A stretch of DNA of 43,702 bases. Origin: Cloacimonetes bacterium UBA3541. Its GTDB lineage: Bacteria; Cloacimonadota; Cloacimonadia; Cloacimonadales; Cloacimonadaceae. Positions within the stretch are counted from its first letter, which is position 1; each line of letters opens with the position of its first letter. The position numbers and the translations under genes are program-made. This document shows, in pieces, positions 15,630 to 24,455 of the stretch. The DNA is taken from NCBI GenBank assembly GCA_002376725.1, contig DFOM01000048.1:1-43702 (forward strand), read 5' to 3'. The notes below the pieces were generated by a model, which did not search any database, had not been told where the DNA came from, and saw only the letters and a list, made by a program, of their open reading frames with translations.

Positions 15630-18600
15630 CTAAAAGTTGAATGAAATGCCAAGTGTTATGCCACGGAAATCATTAATATATCCGGGGTTACGGGTATATA
15701 AATCGTGGACGAATTTAACTTCTGGATAAACATAGCCCGTGCTACTATCAGTTAAATCTGCTCCATCATCATACCATAATCCAGTCTTTGGATAGACCGT
15801 GATCACATTTTTGGTTTTGAGAAGGTTTTCTACATCCAAAAAGACCTTAATATTCATCTTATTAGAAAGCATAAATCCTTTGGTCAATCTCATATTCAGT
15901 TGATGCGTAGGGTCTTTTCTAGCACTATTTGTATCCAGCATTTTATCCCCTATCAACGATTGTGGTGTATAGGGTGCACCAGAGGCAAAGGACCAATTGA
16001 AATTAGCGGTGAAATCATCTAAAGGTAAGATGAAATTTGTGAAAGGAATAAAGTATTCCTCTCCTCGTCCGATTCTAAAAGTGAAGTTGATAGCTATATT
16101 ATGCCGAATATCCCAATCCAGAGGGAATTCTCGGAGATTAGTAGCTTCATCTTGAATCACCGTGGTAGAATTATTGCCCTGAGCCCAAGCTAAGGAATAG
16201 GCAATAGACCAGTTAGTAAAATTGGACATCAGTTTTTCCAATTGAATATCAATTCCACGAGCAGAACCATAGTCTTCAGATATATATTTATACCAATAAA
16301 CCTGTGGCTCATTAGGATCATATTCTTTTATAGTACTAACATAATTATATATATTTTTATAATAAGCAGTCATATCAACTACATAATCATCGGAAAGTTG
16401 GTGCGATAAACCTACTTCATAAGTAACGGTAATCTGGGGTTCCAATTCAGTGTTTCCCACAGTAATTATCTGATCAGAAATATAGGCATCAGAGGGAGTT
16501 TTAGAGGTGAATATGTATTGCATCTGAGGGAGCTGATTCTGATAATTATAAGCAAAACGCATCACATCTCTGTCAGTTATAGGATGAGAAACTCCCAATC
16601 TTGGAGATACCATAATTTGTAATCTTTCATCGGGGTCAAATTCAACCGTGCGATAGGATCCATCATCCTGTAAAACTTTATATTTAGACCCTAAATACCA
16701 GAGGTCAAAACGTAAACCTGCATTAACAATCATTCCTTCCCATTCCATTTTATCTTGAATATAGTATGCTGCTTGCCAAGGGTAAGCTTGATAACCATCA
16801 CGTTTACCAGAAGCTTCTTGAGCAGCTTTATAATAGTCAGTAGGTTGATAAATGGGGAGTAAGGTTCCATCTTCGGTTACATATATAGCATATAATTCAT
16901 CCACAATTCCATAATATGCTGTATCAGCAGGGGCATCTGGTTCGGGAGTCCATTGAAGATTTGCCATATCATAAACTCGTTTCAAGCTTGCTTGAAATCT
17001 ATCTTCATAAATATTAAGAAAGTTTTGAAGTTGATTCTTTTTTATGTTATGTTTAATTAATTCTAAGCCTGTTTTGGCTAAATGAGTCTCATTTATTTGC
17101 CATTCAAAATCCGCCCTACCACTTAGAATAGTAGTAACATCATCCACGAAATACGGATAAATAGTTCCAGGTGGCAAGAATCCAGGAATAGAACGTGGGT
17201 CTTCTAAACCTGCTATTCTATAAGACCAGAAGGAAGCAGGAAGATAATCTGCATCACTTATTCCATCTCCATTATAATCTGGACTATAAACGCCATCACC
17301 GTCATGATCAACCGTGTCCCAACCCTGATTTCCCATTAAAACATTATCTATATAATCTGTTCCGGGATTAGTAGGGTCAAAATTATCATACATATAAATA
17401 TAGTTAGAACGCTGAATACCACGAGGACCAGAATTACTATCTTTTTGGTAATAACTGGCTTTAACTGATAGATTCATTGTTGAACTAAAGACATGGTCAT
17501 AGGTGGCGATATACTGTCTTTGTATGGTTTCATCATATGCAAAATGGTCTAAAGCATATCGCCAGGCATAAGAATAAGGATAGTTAAGAGATCGGTCACC
17601 ACGAACAGCAAAAGTAACTTTCTGAGCGGGATTAAAAACATACTTGGATTTTAGATTTATATTATATGCATTATAATTTCTATTTCCCAGATCTATGCCT
17701 AAGAAGTCTTTTCGGTCAGTATAAGGATTATAGGGAGGATACTCATATTCAAGAATTGTGATTCCATTAAAGGTGAAATCAGAAATAGGATTAGCAATAT
17801 AATAATCTTTTAATCTTCCGTCCAGCCATTCACCTCCTCCATTTAAATAAAAGGTAAATCTTTCTCTTAAATCTTGTCCTCCCAGAGGCCAAACTGGACC
17901 TCCGAAAGCAAACTTGGTCACATCAGAATTTCTCCCTTCTCCGATAAGATGGTCTGTATTATATTCAATTTTGCCAGAATAGAAAGGATCTCCATCTTTT
18001 GTAACTATATTTATAACGCCAGATTGAGCATTTCCATATTCGGCAGGGAAACCACCGGTCATAACCTTCATATCTGCTATAGCGTCAGTATCAACCTGTA
18101 AAGCACTTCCGCCATCTACTGGATCAGAAACGGACATACCATCAACAGTGAAATTAATCTCATTAGACCTGCCACCACGAATATGCAATTCACCACCAAT
18201 ATTAGTAACTCCAGCTTGAAGAGAAACAATCTCAGAGATTTCAGTTGCCGCTACCTCACTCATTCTTTCCATTTCTATTTGTCGCACTGAACCAATCTGA
18301 GTTTTACCTACTAAATCAGCACCGGCGGTGACGACAACAGGAGCTAATTTTACCCCTGTTTTTTTCATAATAGCGTTGATATTAGTAGTTTCATCAACTT
18401 GAATGCGCACATCGGTATAGGTTATAGGGTCATATCCGATAAGAGACAATTTAACCGTATACACACCAGGGGGAATGTTAATGATTATAGCTACACCCTT
18501 GGAATCAGTTTGTCCTCCAGTTATACGCTGATTTCCACGCATAACAACGATATTAACAAACTCTAAAGGTTTATTACTATTATCACGAACTCGGACAGCT

Positions 18601-18680
18601 AAGCGTCCAGTCGTGGCTGCATTTAATAAACTAATACAGCCAATCAATAAAATCAGCAGGATCAATGCAGGTTTTCGCAT
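15630..18680 (-). CDS. TonB-dependent outer-membrane receptor with carboxypeptidase-regulatory-like domain
   Basis: A 1016-aa receptor, first gene of the operon. I chose the ATG at 18680 because AAGGGAGG lies 7 nt before it; this gives signal peptide MRKPALILLILLIGCISLLNA. A CarboxypepD-reg-like beta-sandwich follows (about 24-105, with LEFVNIVVMRGNQ and GYDPITYTDVRI). The plug domain comes next (about 108-225, with VVVTAGADLVGKTQIG, LHIRGGRSNEINFTVDG and AEYGNAQSGVINIVT), then a large barrel ending GITLGISFNF. An acidic DHDGDGVYSPDYNGDGISD loop sits near residue 455. The substrate is unknown; the linked genes suggest a surface-nutrient or secretion-linked complex rather than a plain siderophore receptor. 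Confidence 0.9.
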   Translation of the reverse strand: MRKPALILLILLIGCISLLNAATTGRLAVRVRDNSNKPLEFVNIVVMRGNQRITGGQTDSKGVAIIINIPPGVYTVKLSLIGYDPITYTDVRIQVDETTNINAIMKKTGVKLAPVVVTAGADLVGKTQIGSVRQIEMERMSEVAATEISEIVSLQAGVTNIGGELHIRGGRSNEINFTVDGMSVSDPVDGGSALQVDTDAIADMKVMTGGFPAEYGNAQSGVINIVTKDGDPFYSGKIEYNTDHLIGEGRNSDVTKFAFGGPVWPLGGQDLRERFTFYLNGGGEWLDGRLKDYYIANPISDFTFNGITILEYEYPPYNPYTDRKDFLGIDLGNRNYNAYNINLKSKYVFNPAQKVTFAVRGDRSLNYPYSYAWRYALDHFAYDETIQRQYIATYDHVFSSTMNLSVKASYYQKDSNSGPRGIQRSNYIYMYDNFDPTNPGTDYIDNVLMGNQGWDTVDHDGDGVYSPDYNGDGISDADYLPASFWSYRIAGLEDPRSIPGFLPPGTIYPYFVDDVTTILSGRADFEWQINETHLAKTGLELIKHNIKKNQLQNFLNIYEDRFQASLKRVYDMANLQWTPEPDAPADTAYYGIVDELYAIYVTEDGTLLPIYQPTDYYKAAQEASGKRDGYQAYPWQAAYYIQDKMEWEGMIVNAGLRFDLWYLGSKYKVLQDDGSYRTVEFDPDERLQIMVSPRLGVSHPITDRDVMRFAYNYQNQLPQMQYIFTSKTPSDAYISDQIITVGNTELEPQITVTYEVGLSHQLSDDYVVDMTAYYKNIYNYVSTIKEYDPNEPQVYWYKYISEDYGSARGIDIQLEKLMSNFTNWSIAYSLAWAQGNNSTTVIQDEATNLREFPLDWDIRHNIAINFTFRIGRGEEYFIPFTNFILPLDDFTANFNWSFASGAPYTPQSLIGDKMLDTNSARKDPTHQLNMRLTKGFMLSNKMNIKVFLDVENLLKTKNVITVYPKTGLWYDDGADLTDSSTGYVYPEVKFVHDLYTRNPGYINDFRGITLGISFNF

Positions 18681-18899
18681 CAACGAACCTCCCTTCTTGT
18701 AAGACATTATTCTCTAACTAAAAACTCAACTTCATTCTTATACTTGAACTATTAAAATCCATTTTGGTAATAAGCTAAAATCGTCAAGATTTTTTTCAAC
18801 TTTCATAAGTATTTTTTATAATTCCGTTATTAATAAGTCTATATCCACCGCATTATTTGCTTTATATGGCATACATTAAAAACAGAGTATTTTTTATCT

Positions 18900-19928
18900 T
18901 CAACTGATTATTACTTTTTCTTTGTTGTTTAAACTTTTGTCAATATAGCCTATAACTTTTGAAGAAACAATACTCATAAATTCATCTTTAAATTTATCTT
19001 CTATTACGGCTATCATACCAATTCCCAGATTAAAAGTTTCCAGCATTACTTCCCAATTAAGATTACCTGAGGTTTGTAACCAATGGAACAAAGGTGGAAT
19101 ATCCTTAATTCCATAGTTTATACAAGCTGCGAGTCCATCAGGGATAATTCTTTTGAGATTTCCTGGGATTCCTCCACCCGTAATATGAGCAAGACCATGA
19201 AGATAATGTTTGGATAAAACAGGACGAAGAAGCGGAAGATAGCTTTTATGGATGGAGAGAAGAGCGTCTTCCACGGTAGAATTTAGCTCAGGAACATAAC
19301 TATCAATATTAAGTTTCAACCGTTCAAAAATTATTTTTCGCACCAGGGAATAACCGTTGGTATGCAGTCCCGAGCTTGGGATACCGATTATCAGATCTCC
19401 TACTTGAATATTTCTAGGAAGCAAAGAAGAACGATCCACTGCTCCAACTATAGTACCAACTAAATCAAAATCTCCTTCCTGATAGAAGCCAGGCATTTCA
19501 GCCATTTCTCCTCCGATGAGGGCACAGCCATTCTCTTGACAGGCTTTAACCATTCCAGAGATAATAATTTTTACCTGTTCGGGATTCATTTTTCCCAGAC
19601 CTATATAATCAAGAAAGAATAAAGGTTCTGCACCCTGAACCAGAATATCATTAACACAATGATTAACCAGATCTTGTCCTACGGTATCAAATCTCTGTGC
19701 TTGAATTGCAACTCTAAGTTTTGTTCCTACACCATCCGTGCTGGAAACCAGGATGGGTTCATTATAAGAAGAACCATCAAATCTATATAATCCACCAAAA
19801 CTGCCTAATTCACTTAACACATTGTTATTATAGGTAGTTTTAACTATTTGACGAATGGAATTTATGGCTTCTTCTCCAGCTCTGATGTCAACACCAGAAC
19901 TACGATAATCAAGGTTATTTTTATGCAT
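18900..19928 (-). CDS. purM: Phosphoribosylformylglycinamidine cyclo-ligase (AIR synthetase)
   Basis: A 342-aa cytoplasmic enzyme of purine synthesis that closes FGAM to aminoimidazole ribonucleotide using ATP. Length matches PurM (about 345). Motifs: DYRSSGVDI (7-15), SSTDGVGTKL (62-71), DTVGQDLVNHCVNDILVQGA (81-100), GGEMAEMPGFY (139-149) and GIPSSGLHTNGYSLVRKI (about 182-199). It ends a run of minus-strand genes and follows the PfkB-kinase gene by 6 bp. No other pur gene is in the window. The 192 bp between its end and the receptor gene show no clear terminator. Confidence 0.95.
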   Translation of the reverse strand: MHKNNLDYRSSGVDIRAGEEAINSIRQIVKTTYNNNVLSELGSFGGLYRFDGSSYNEPILVSSTDGVGTKLRVAIQAQRFDTVGQDLVNHCVNDILVQGAEPLFFLDYIGLGKMNPEQVKIIISGMVKACQENGCALIGGEMAEMPGFYQEGDFDLVGTIVGAVDRSSLLPRNIQVGDLIIGIPSSGLHTNGYSLVRKIIFERLKLNIDSYVPELNSTVEDALLSIHKSYLPLLRPVLSKHYLHGLAHITGGGIPGNLKRIIPDGLAACINYGIKDIPPLFHWLQTSGNLNWEVMLETFNLGIGMIAVIEDKFKDEFMSIVSSKVIGYIDKSLNNKEKVIIS

Positions 19929-19934
19929 AACGAT

Positions 19935-20825
19935 TTAAGTCCATTTCTGCAGTTGATTAAACATCATTTGTATATTAGAGAAATCCTGATGAACTAAGCC
20001 CTGAACTCCAAAGTCAGAAACACATTTAGCTGCCGTTGCTGTTCCATAACGAACTGCAGAACGAATAGTGTTTCTATCTAGGGAGTTTTGAGTAGTCAGA
20101 TAACTCATAAAAGCTCCAGCAAAACTATCTCCAGCTCCAGTAGTGTCTGATATCTCTTCTAAAGGATATGCAGGTGAAAAGAAGAGGTCATCTTTAAAAA
20201 CCGCAACACTGCCATATTCACCCCTTTTTACCACTACTACCTGAACTTTAGTTTCTAATATCTTTCGGGCAGCCTTGAAAATGTTATCTATTCCTGTATA
20301 TTGCCTAACTTCTTCTTCGTTGACGAAGACAATATCTACTTTCTCTATAACCTGCGTAAGCTCTTCGGGATATAGATTAATCCAGTAATTCATTGTATCA
20401 CAAGCTACCCAGCGGAAACTTTTCATTTGCTTTAGCACTTTCAGTTGCAGTTGAGGATGAATGTTTGCCAAAAACAGGCTATTGCATTGTTTACAGGAAT
20501 TGGGAAGATGAGGAGAGAATTCTAACAAAACATTTAATTCTGTATGCAAAGACTCAGCTTGATTCCAGTCGTTGTAAATTCCTTTCCAACGGAAAGTTTT
20601 TCCCGGTTTAATCTCTAAACCATCAAGTTGGATATTATGCTCTTTTAATAAACTAATTGCCTCTGAGGGAAAATCTTCTCCAGCTACTCCAACCAGATAA
20701 GTAGAACCAAAGTATGAAGCAGCAAGAGAGGCATATATGGCTGAACCTCCAAGAGAATTTTCTATCTTTCCCTTAGGTGTTTCTATGCTATCTAAAGCAA
20801 TAGAACCGACTACGACTATACTCAT
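19935..20825 (-). CDS. PfkB-family carbohydrate/nucleoside kinase
   Basis: A 296-aa ribokinase-fold enzyme. The N-terminal signature GGSAIYASLAASYFG (26-40) and the C-terminal ATP-binding motif DTTGAGDSFAGAF (227-239), with Asp233 as the catalytic base, define the family. FVNEEEVRQYTG (168-178) is the usual conserved middle helix. The substrate cannot be told from sequence; sugar, nucleoside (adenosine kinase-like) and fructose-type substrates all fit. It lies between a small membrane protein gene and purM with gaps of 5 and 6 bp, so a link to nucleotide metabolism is possible. Confidence 0.88.
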   Translation of the reverse strand: MSIVVVGSIALDSIETPKGKIENSLGGSAIYASLAASYFGSTYLVGVAGEDFPSEAISLLKEHNIQLDGLEIKPGKTFRWKGIYNDWNQAESLHTELNVLLEFSPHLPNSCKQCNSLFLANIHPQLQLKVLKQMKSFRWVACDTMNYWINLYPEELTQVIEKVDIVFVNEEEVRQYTGIDNIFKAARKILETKVQVVVVKRGEYGSVAVFKDDLFFSPAYPLEEISDTTGAGDSFAGAFMSYLTTQNSLDRNTIRSAVRYGTATAAKCVSDFGVQGLVHQDFSNIQMMFNQLQKWT

Positions 20826-20830
20826 TTTAA

Positions 20831-21049
20831 TTATGGTGACAAAGAATCTATTATAGGATTAAGTGTATCTGATTCTATGTATTCTGCAGCAGGTATACCT
20901 GAACTTGTGCTCATCTTATTCAAGCGGTCAATCGCAATCAAAATTGCTATAAGAAGAACCAACATTATGATTAGGCGCTTCCAATCATAAGTCTTCTTAC
21001 GAGGTTTATGCCAATCAAAATGGGGTTTTTCTTCATCGTTTAACATCAT
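20831..21049 (-). CDS. Small single-pass membrane protein, unknown function
   Basis: A 72-aa protein with a basic, aromatic cytoplasmic start (HFDWHKPRKKTYDWKRL), one transmembrane segment (about 26-42, LIIMLVLLIAILIAIDR) and a short polar tail. Positive residues before the helix suggest the N-terminus is inside. No known domain recognised. It lies 5 bp before the PfkB gene and 12 bp after the aminotransferase gene, so it is very likely co-transcribed. Two adjacent ATG codons could serve as the start; the ribosome-binding site is weak (AGAGAAAGAGAA). Confidence 0.7.
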   Translation of the reverse strand: MMLNDEEKPHFDWHKPRKKTYDWKRLIIMLVLLIAILIAIDRLNKMSTSSGIPAAEYIESDTLNPIIDSLSP

Positions 21050-21061
21050 CGTTCTCTTTCT

Positions 21062-22264
21062 CTAAGATATCAATTCTTCCAGAAAATCTCCAAAACGTGC
21101 TACACCCTTTTCCAGATTTTCTATACTATTAGCATAAGAAAAACGCAGATTTGTGTCAAGCCCAAAAGAGGTTCCAGATACCAGAGCCACATAATGTTTT
21201 TCCAGAAGTATCTGGCAGAACTGATCACAGTTTTCTATATTCTGGTTATTATTCTCCAGATACCAGCTGATATTAGGCATAATATAAAAAGCACCCTGAG
21301 GCTTAAAACAATTTATATGCGGTAATTTATTGAGCTCAGCAAAGAGGAAATTGCGCCTTTTTTCAAATTCCTTGCGCATATTCTCTATGGAGTCATCCTC
21401 TTCCGTCAGAGCTATTACGCAGGCTTTTTGCGTGATTGAATTGACGCAGGAGGTAGCGTGTTCCTGAACTCTTCCTGCCGCTGATATAATTGAAGAAGGA
21501 CCAGCTGCATAGCCTAAACGCCAACCTGTCATTGCATAGGCTTTGGATACTCCATTGATTACTATTGTCTGTTCTTGCATTTCAGGACTAATAGAGGCTA
21601 GAGATATATGCTCGGTATCATCATAGACCAAACGTTCGTAGATTTCATCTGAAATAACCAGAATGTTATATTTTAGACAGATTTCAGCTATTTCTTCCAA
21701 TTCTTTTTTTGCATAGACAGCACCAGTAGGATTATTGGGACTATTTAATAGAAGAACCTTGGAACAAGGATGAGTTTTTATCGCTTCTTCCAATTCTAAA
21801 GCAGTAAGTTTATAAGCATTTTCTTCTTGAGTAGGGATTATCACTGGTTCAGCATTTGCCAGTATTGCTTGATAGGGATAACTAACCCAATAAGGAGCAG
21901 GCATTAAAACCTGGTCTTGAACATCACATACAGCAATTAATACATTCAAAATAGCAGCTTTAGCGCCAGGAGAAACCAGAATCTGTTTAGGTTCATATTT
22001 CAGTTGATTATCTTGGTACAGTTTATCACAAATTGCACGACGCAACTCTGGAATTCCAGCATTGGCAGTATATCGGGTAAAATTGGCTTCAATTGCCTCA
22101 ATAGCAGCTCGTTTGATATATTCGGGAGTATTAAAATCAGGTTCACCTACTCCAAAATTTACTACATCAAATCCCTCAGCTATCATTTCATTAGCTTTAT
22201 TAGAAATAGTAAGTGTGGGGGAAGGTTGTACCATTTTTAAGCGGTTAGCAATCTTGATGGGCAT
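21062..22264 (-). CDS. Class I/II PLP-dependent aminotransferase (aspartate aminotransferase type)
   Basis: A 400-aa fold-type I aminotransferase. Visible markers are FGVGEPDFNTP (37-47), YTANAGIPELRRAI (65-78), NSPNNPTGAVY (174-184) with the PLP-contacting Asn, DEIYERLVYDD (206-216) and SKAYAMTGWRLGY (240-252), where Lys241 forms the Schiff base. The C-terminal Arg that binds the alpha-carboxylate is likely in NLRFSYANS. Subgroup Ib aspartate (possibly also prephenate) aminotransferase fits best, but aromatic or alanine substrates cannot be excluded. It is followed by a small membrane protein gene after 12 bp. Confidence 0.9.
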   Translation of the reverse strand: MPIKIANRLKMVQPSPTLTISNKANEMIAEGFDVVNFGVGEPDFNTPEYIKRAAIEAIEANFTRYTANAGIPELRRAICDKLYQDNQLKYEPKQILVSPGAKAAILNVLIAVCDVQDQVLMPAPYWVSYPYQAILANAEPVIIPTQEENAYKLTALELEEAIKTHPCSKVLLLNSPNNPTGAVYAKKELEEIAEICLKYNILVISDEIYERLVYDDTEHISLASISPEMQEQTIVINGVSKAYAMTGWRLGYAAGPSSIISAAGRVQEHATSCVNSITQKACVIALTEEDDSIENMRKEFEKRRNFLFAELNKLPHINCFKPQGAFYIMPNISWYLENNNQNIENCDQFCQILLEKHYVALVSGTSFGLDTNLRFSYANSIENLEKGVARFGDFLEELIS

Positions 22265-22326
22265 TATACTTACCTCTATTTTTATTTATTAAAATATTCA
22301 GCGGATATTGCACAAGTGAAATAATA

Positions 22327-24426
22327 TCAATTCTCATTTTTATTAGCTTCTACAACCAGACGAGATATATCAGCAATGCGGAGAAATTCATTCTTTATCT
22401 CTTTTAGTAAGGCATAACGATTGGCTCTAAGTTCCGATTCATCACAATTCACTAATACAGCATCAAAAAAATTATCAATAAAGATTCCATAATCTATAAG
22501 TAAGCGAATAGCATCTTTATAATCTGATTCTTTCAGGCATCGGTCAAGTTTTTTACGAAGCTTCAGTAATTCCGAATATAAAAGCTCTTCTTCTTTCTGC
22601 TGAAAGAGACTTTCTTGTAAAGGCACAAAATCTTTTTCTTCATTTATAATATTAGAAACACGTTTGAAGCCAATAACTAACCGAATAAAATCTTCTTCAC
22701 CACGATATGCTTGTAGAGCTTTAGCTCGCTTTATCAAATCAGGTATATCGCTGAGAGCTAAATGTTCTAAACTATCTATCACATCATAATCCAGTTTTAA
22801 CTGTTTTAGTAGCCATTCCACTCGTTGGTGAAAGAAATCTTGCACATCCTGTTCAGCTGTAGGAGTGAGCTGGGTATAGTTTTTTAATAGCTCTAAAGTA
22901 TAGTGAATTAAATGGGAAAGATTAAAGTGCCATCCGCGGTCTGCAATTATTTGTACTACACCATTAGCAGCTCTTCTTAGTGCAAAAGGGTCAGTTGAAC
23001 CAGTTGGTATCAAACCTATGCCAATTATACCACAAACACTGTCCATTTTATCTGCTACTGCTACAATTGCCCCAGAAAGTGTTTGAGGAAGAGAATCATT
23101 TGGACCTCTTGGCATATAGTGTTCATAAATACCTTCAGCAACTTCATAAGGTTCACCACCAGCTAAAGCATACTGTTTCCCAATATAACCTTGCAGTTTA
23201 GTAAATTCTTTTTCGCCAAGCATATTAGTTACTAGATCTGCCTTACACAGAAGAGCAGTACGAAGAGCAAGCTCTTTTTGATGATTATCAAGCTTTAAAA
23301 AACCGCATATATATTCAGTTATTTTCTTTATTCGTTGCGTCTTATCTGCCATTGTTCCTAAGCGGGACTGGAATATTACTTCTTTTAATTGAGGAACAAA
23401 AGCTTCCAAGGGCTGCTTAGTATCTTCTTCAAAATACCAGAGAGCATCAGCCAATCTTGCATCCACTACTTTTTCATATCCCTTCCGAATGATATCAGAG
23501 TAAACTGGATCTCCATTAGAGATAAAGATAAAACTATTACTAAGTTCGCCTTCTTTTTTCTGGATAGAGAAGCATTTTTGATTTTGACTGATAGTAGAGG
23601 TGATAATCTTTTCGGGTAGAAATAGATATTTCTCCTCAAAAGCTGCGAAAACCGCAGTAGGATATTCTACAAGGTCAGTAACGGTTTCTACTAATTGTTT
23701 ATCTGGTATGATTTGTAGTCCATTTTCCAGAGGTAGCTTATCCAATTGTTCAACTATTGTCTTCTTTCTATACTCTCTTTCTGCTAAGACACTGTTTTCC
23801 TGGAGAATAGAAAGATACTCTGCAGGAGAATCAACTTTTATTGGCTTATTTAAACCCAAATATCTGTTACCATAACTGATGTTATTACTTTTTACACTGG
23901 CAATTTCCAAAGGAATAATTTCTTCATTCCAGAGAATACAAAGCCACCTGAGAGGACGAGAAAGTGCAATTCTGGATTCATTCCAGATCATAGTTTTAGT
24001 AAAGGGAAGGTGGGGGATAAGGTCAAATATCCAATCTTTTAGGATAGAAGTTGTTGCTTTTCCTTTTTGAGTGTAGTTAAGAGCTATAAATTCACCTTTA
24101 TCTGTGGTCTCAATAGATAAATCTTCGGGGTTAGATTTGTTTTTCTTTAAAAATCCTAAAGCGGCAGAGGTTAGATTGCCTTTATCATCATAGGCAATGT
24201 TCTTTGCTGGTCCTATTTTTTTTACCTGAAGGTCTTCTTGTTTATCGGGAACCGAGGCAGCTAAAAGAAAGAAACGACGTGGAGTAGAGCTAACTTTCAG
24301 GGCAGAATAACTCAGTCCAGTGCTCTTCATTAAACTAATAAAAGAGCTCTTAATATACTCTACTACAGGTTGTAATTGAGAAGCTGGTATTTCCTCAAAA
24401 CCTAATTCTAAAAGGAAATCAGACAT
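22327..24426 (-). CDS. glyS: Glycyl-tRNA synthetase beta subunit
   Basis: A 699-aa protein of the usual GlyS length. It opens with LLELGFEEIPASQLQPVVEY (about 5-24) and has the LSRPLRWLC segment (about 149-157), an HD-like middle region (SRLGTMADKTQRIKKITEYI, then LLCKADLVTNMLGEKEFTKLQGYIG), and PTGSTDPFALRRAANGV (about 475-491). A DALR-like anticodon-binding tail closes it. It pairs with the alpha subunit GlyQ, which makes the adenylate, to form the alpha2beta2 enzyme. The gene upstream is a barrel protein, not glyQ, so the two subunits are unlinked here. Confidence 0.95.
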   Translation of the reverse strand: MSDFLLELGFEEIPASQLQPVVEYIKSSFISLMKSTGLSYSALKVSSTPRRFFLLAASVPDKQEDLQVKKIGPAKNIAYDDKGNLTSAALGFLKKNKSNPEDLSIETTDKGEFIALNYTQKGKATTSILKDWIFDLIPHLPFTKTMIWNESRIALSRPLRWLCILWNEEIIPLEIASVKSNNISYGNRYLGLNKPIKVDSPAEYLSILQENSVLAEREYRKKTIVEQLDKLPLENGLQIIPDKQLVETVTDLVEYPTAVFAAFEEKYLFLPEKIITSTISQNQKCFSIQKKEGELSNSFIFISNGDPVYSDIIRKGYEKVVDARLADALWYFEEDTKQPLEAFVPQLKEVIFQSRLGTMADKTQRIKKITEYICGFLKLDNHQKELALRTALLCKADLVTNMLGEKEFTKLQGYIGKQYALAGGEPYEVAEGIYEHYMPRGPNDSLPQTLSGAIVAVADKMDSVCGIIGIGLIPTGSTDPFALRRAANGVVQIIADRGWHFNLSHLIHYTLELLKNYTQLTPTAEQDVQDFFHQRVEWLLKQLKLDYDVIDSLEHLALSDIPDLIKRAKALQAYRGEEDFIRLVIGFKRVSNIINEEKDFVPLQESLFQQKEEELLYSELLKLRKKLDRCLKESDYKDAIRLLIDYGIFIDNFFDAVLVNCDESELRANRYALLKEIKNEFLRIADISRLVVEANKNEN

Positions 24427-24455
24427 AAGATATAACAGTAATCTTTATAGAAGAA

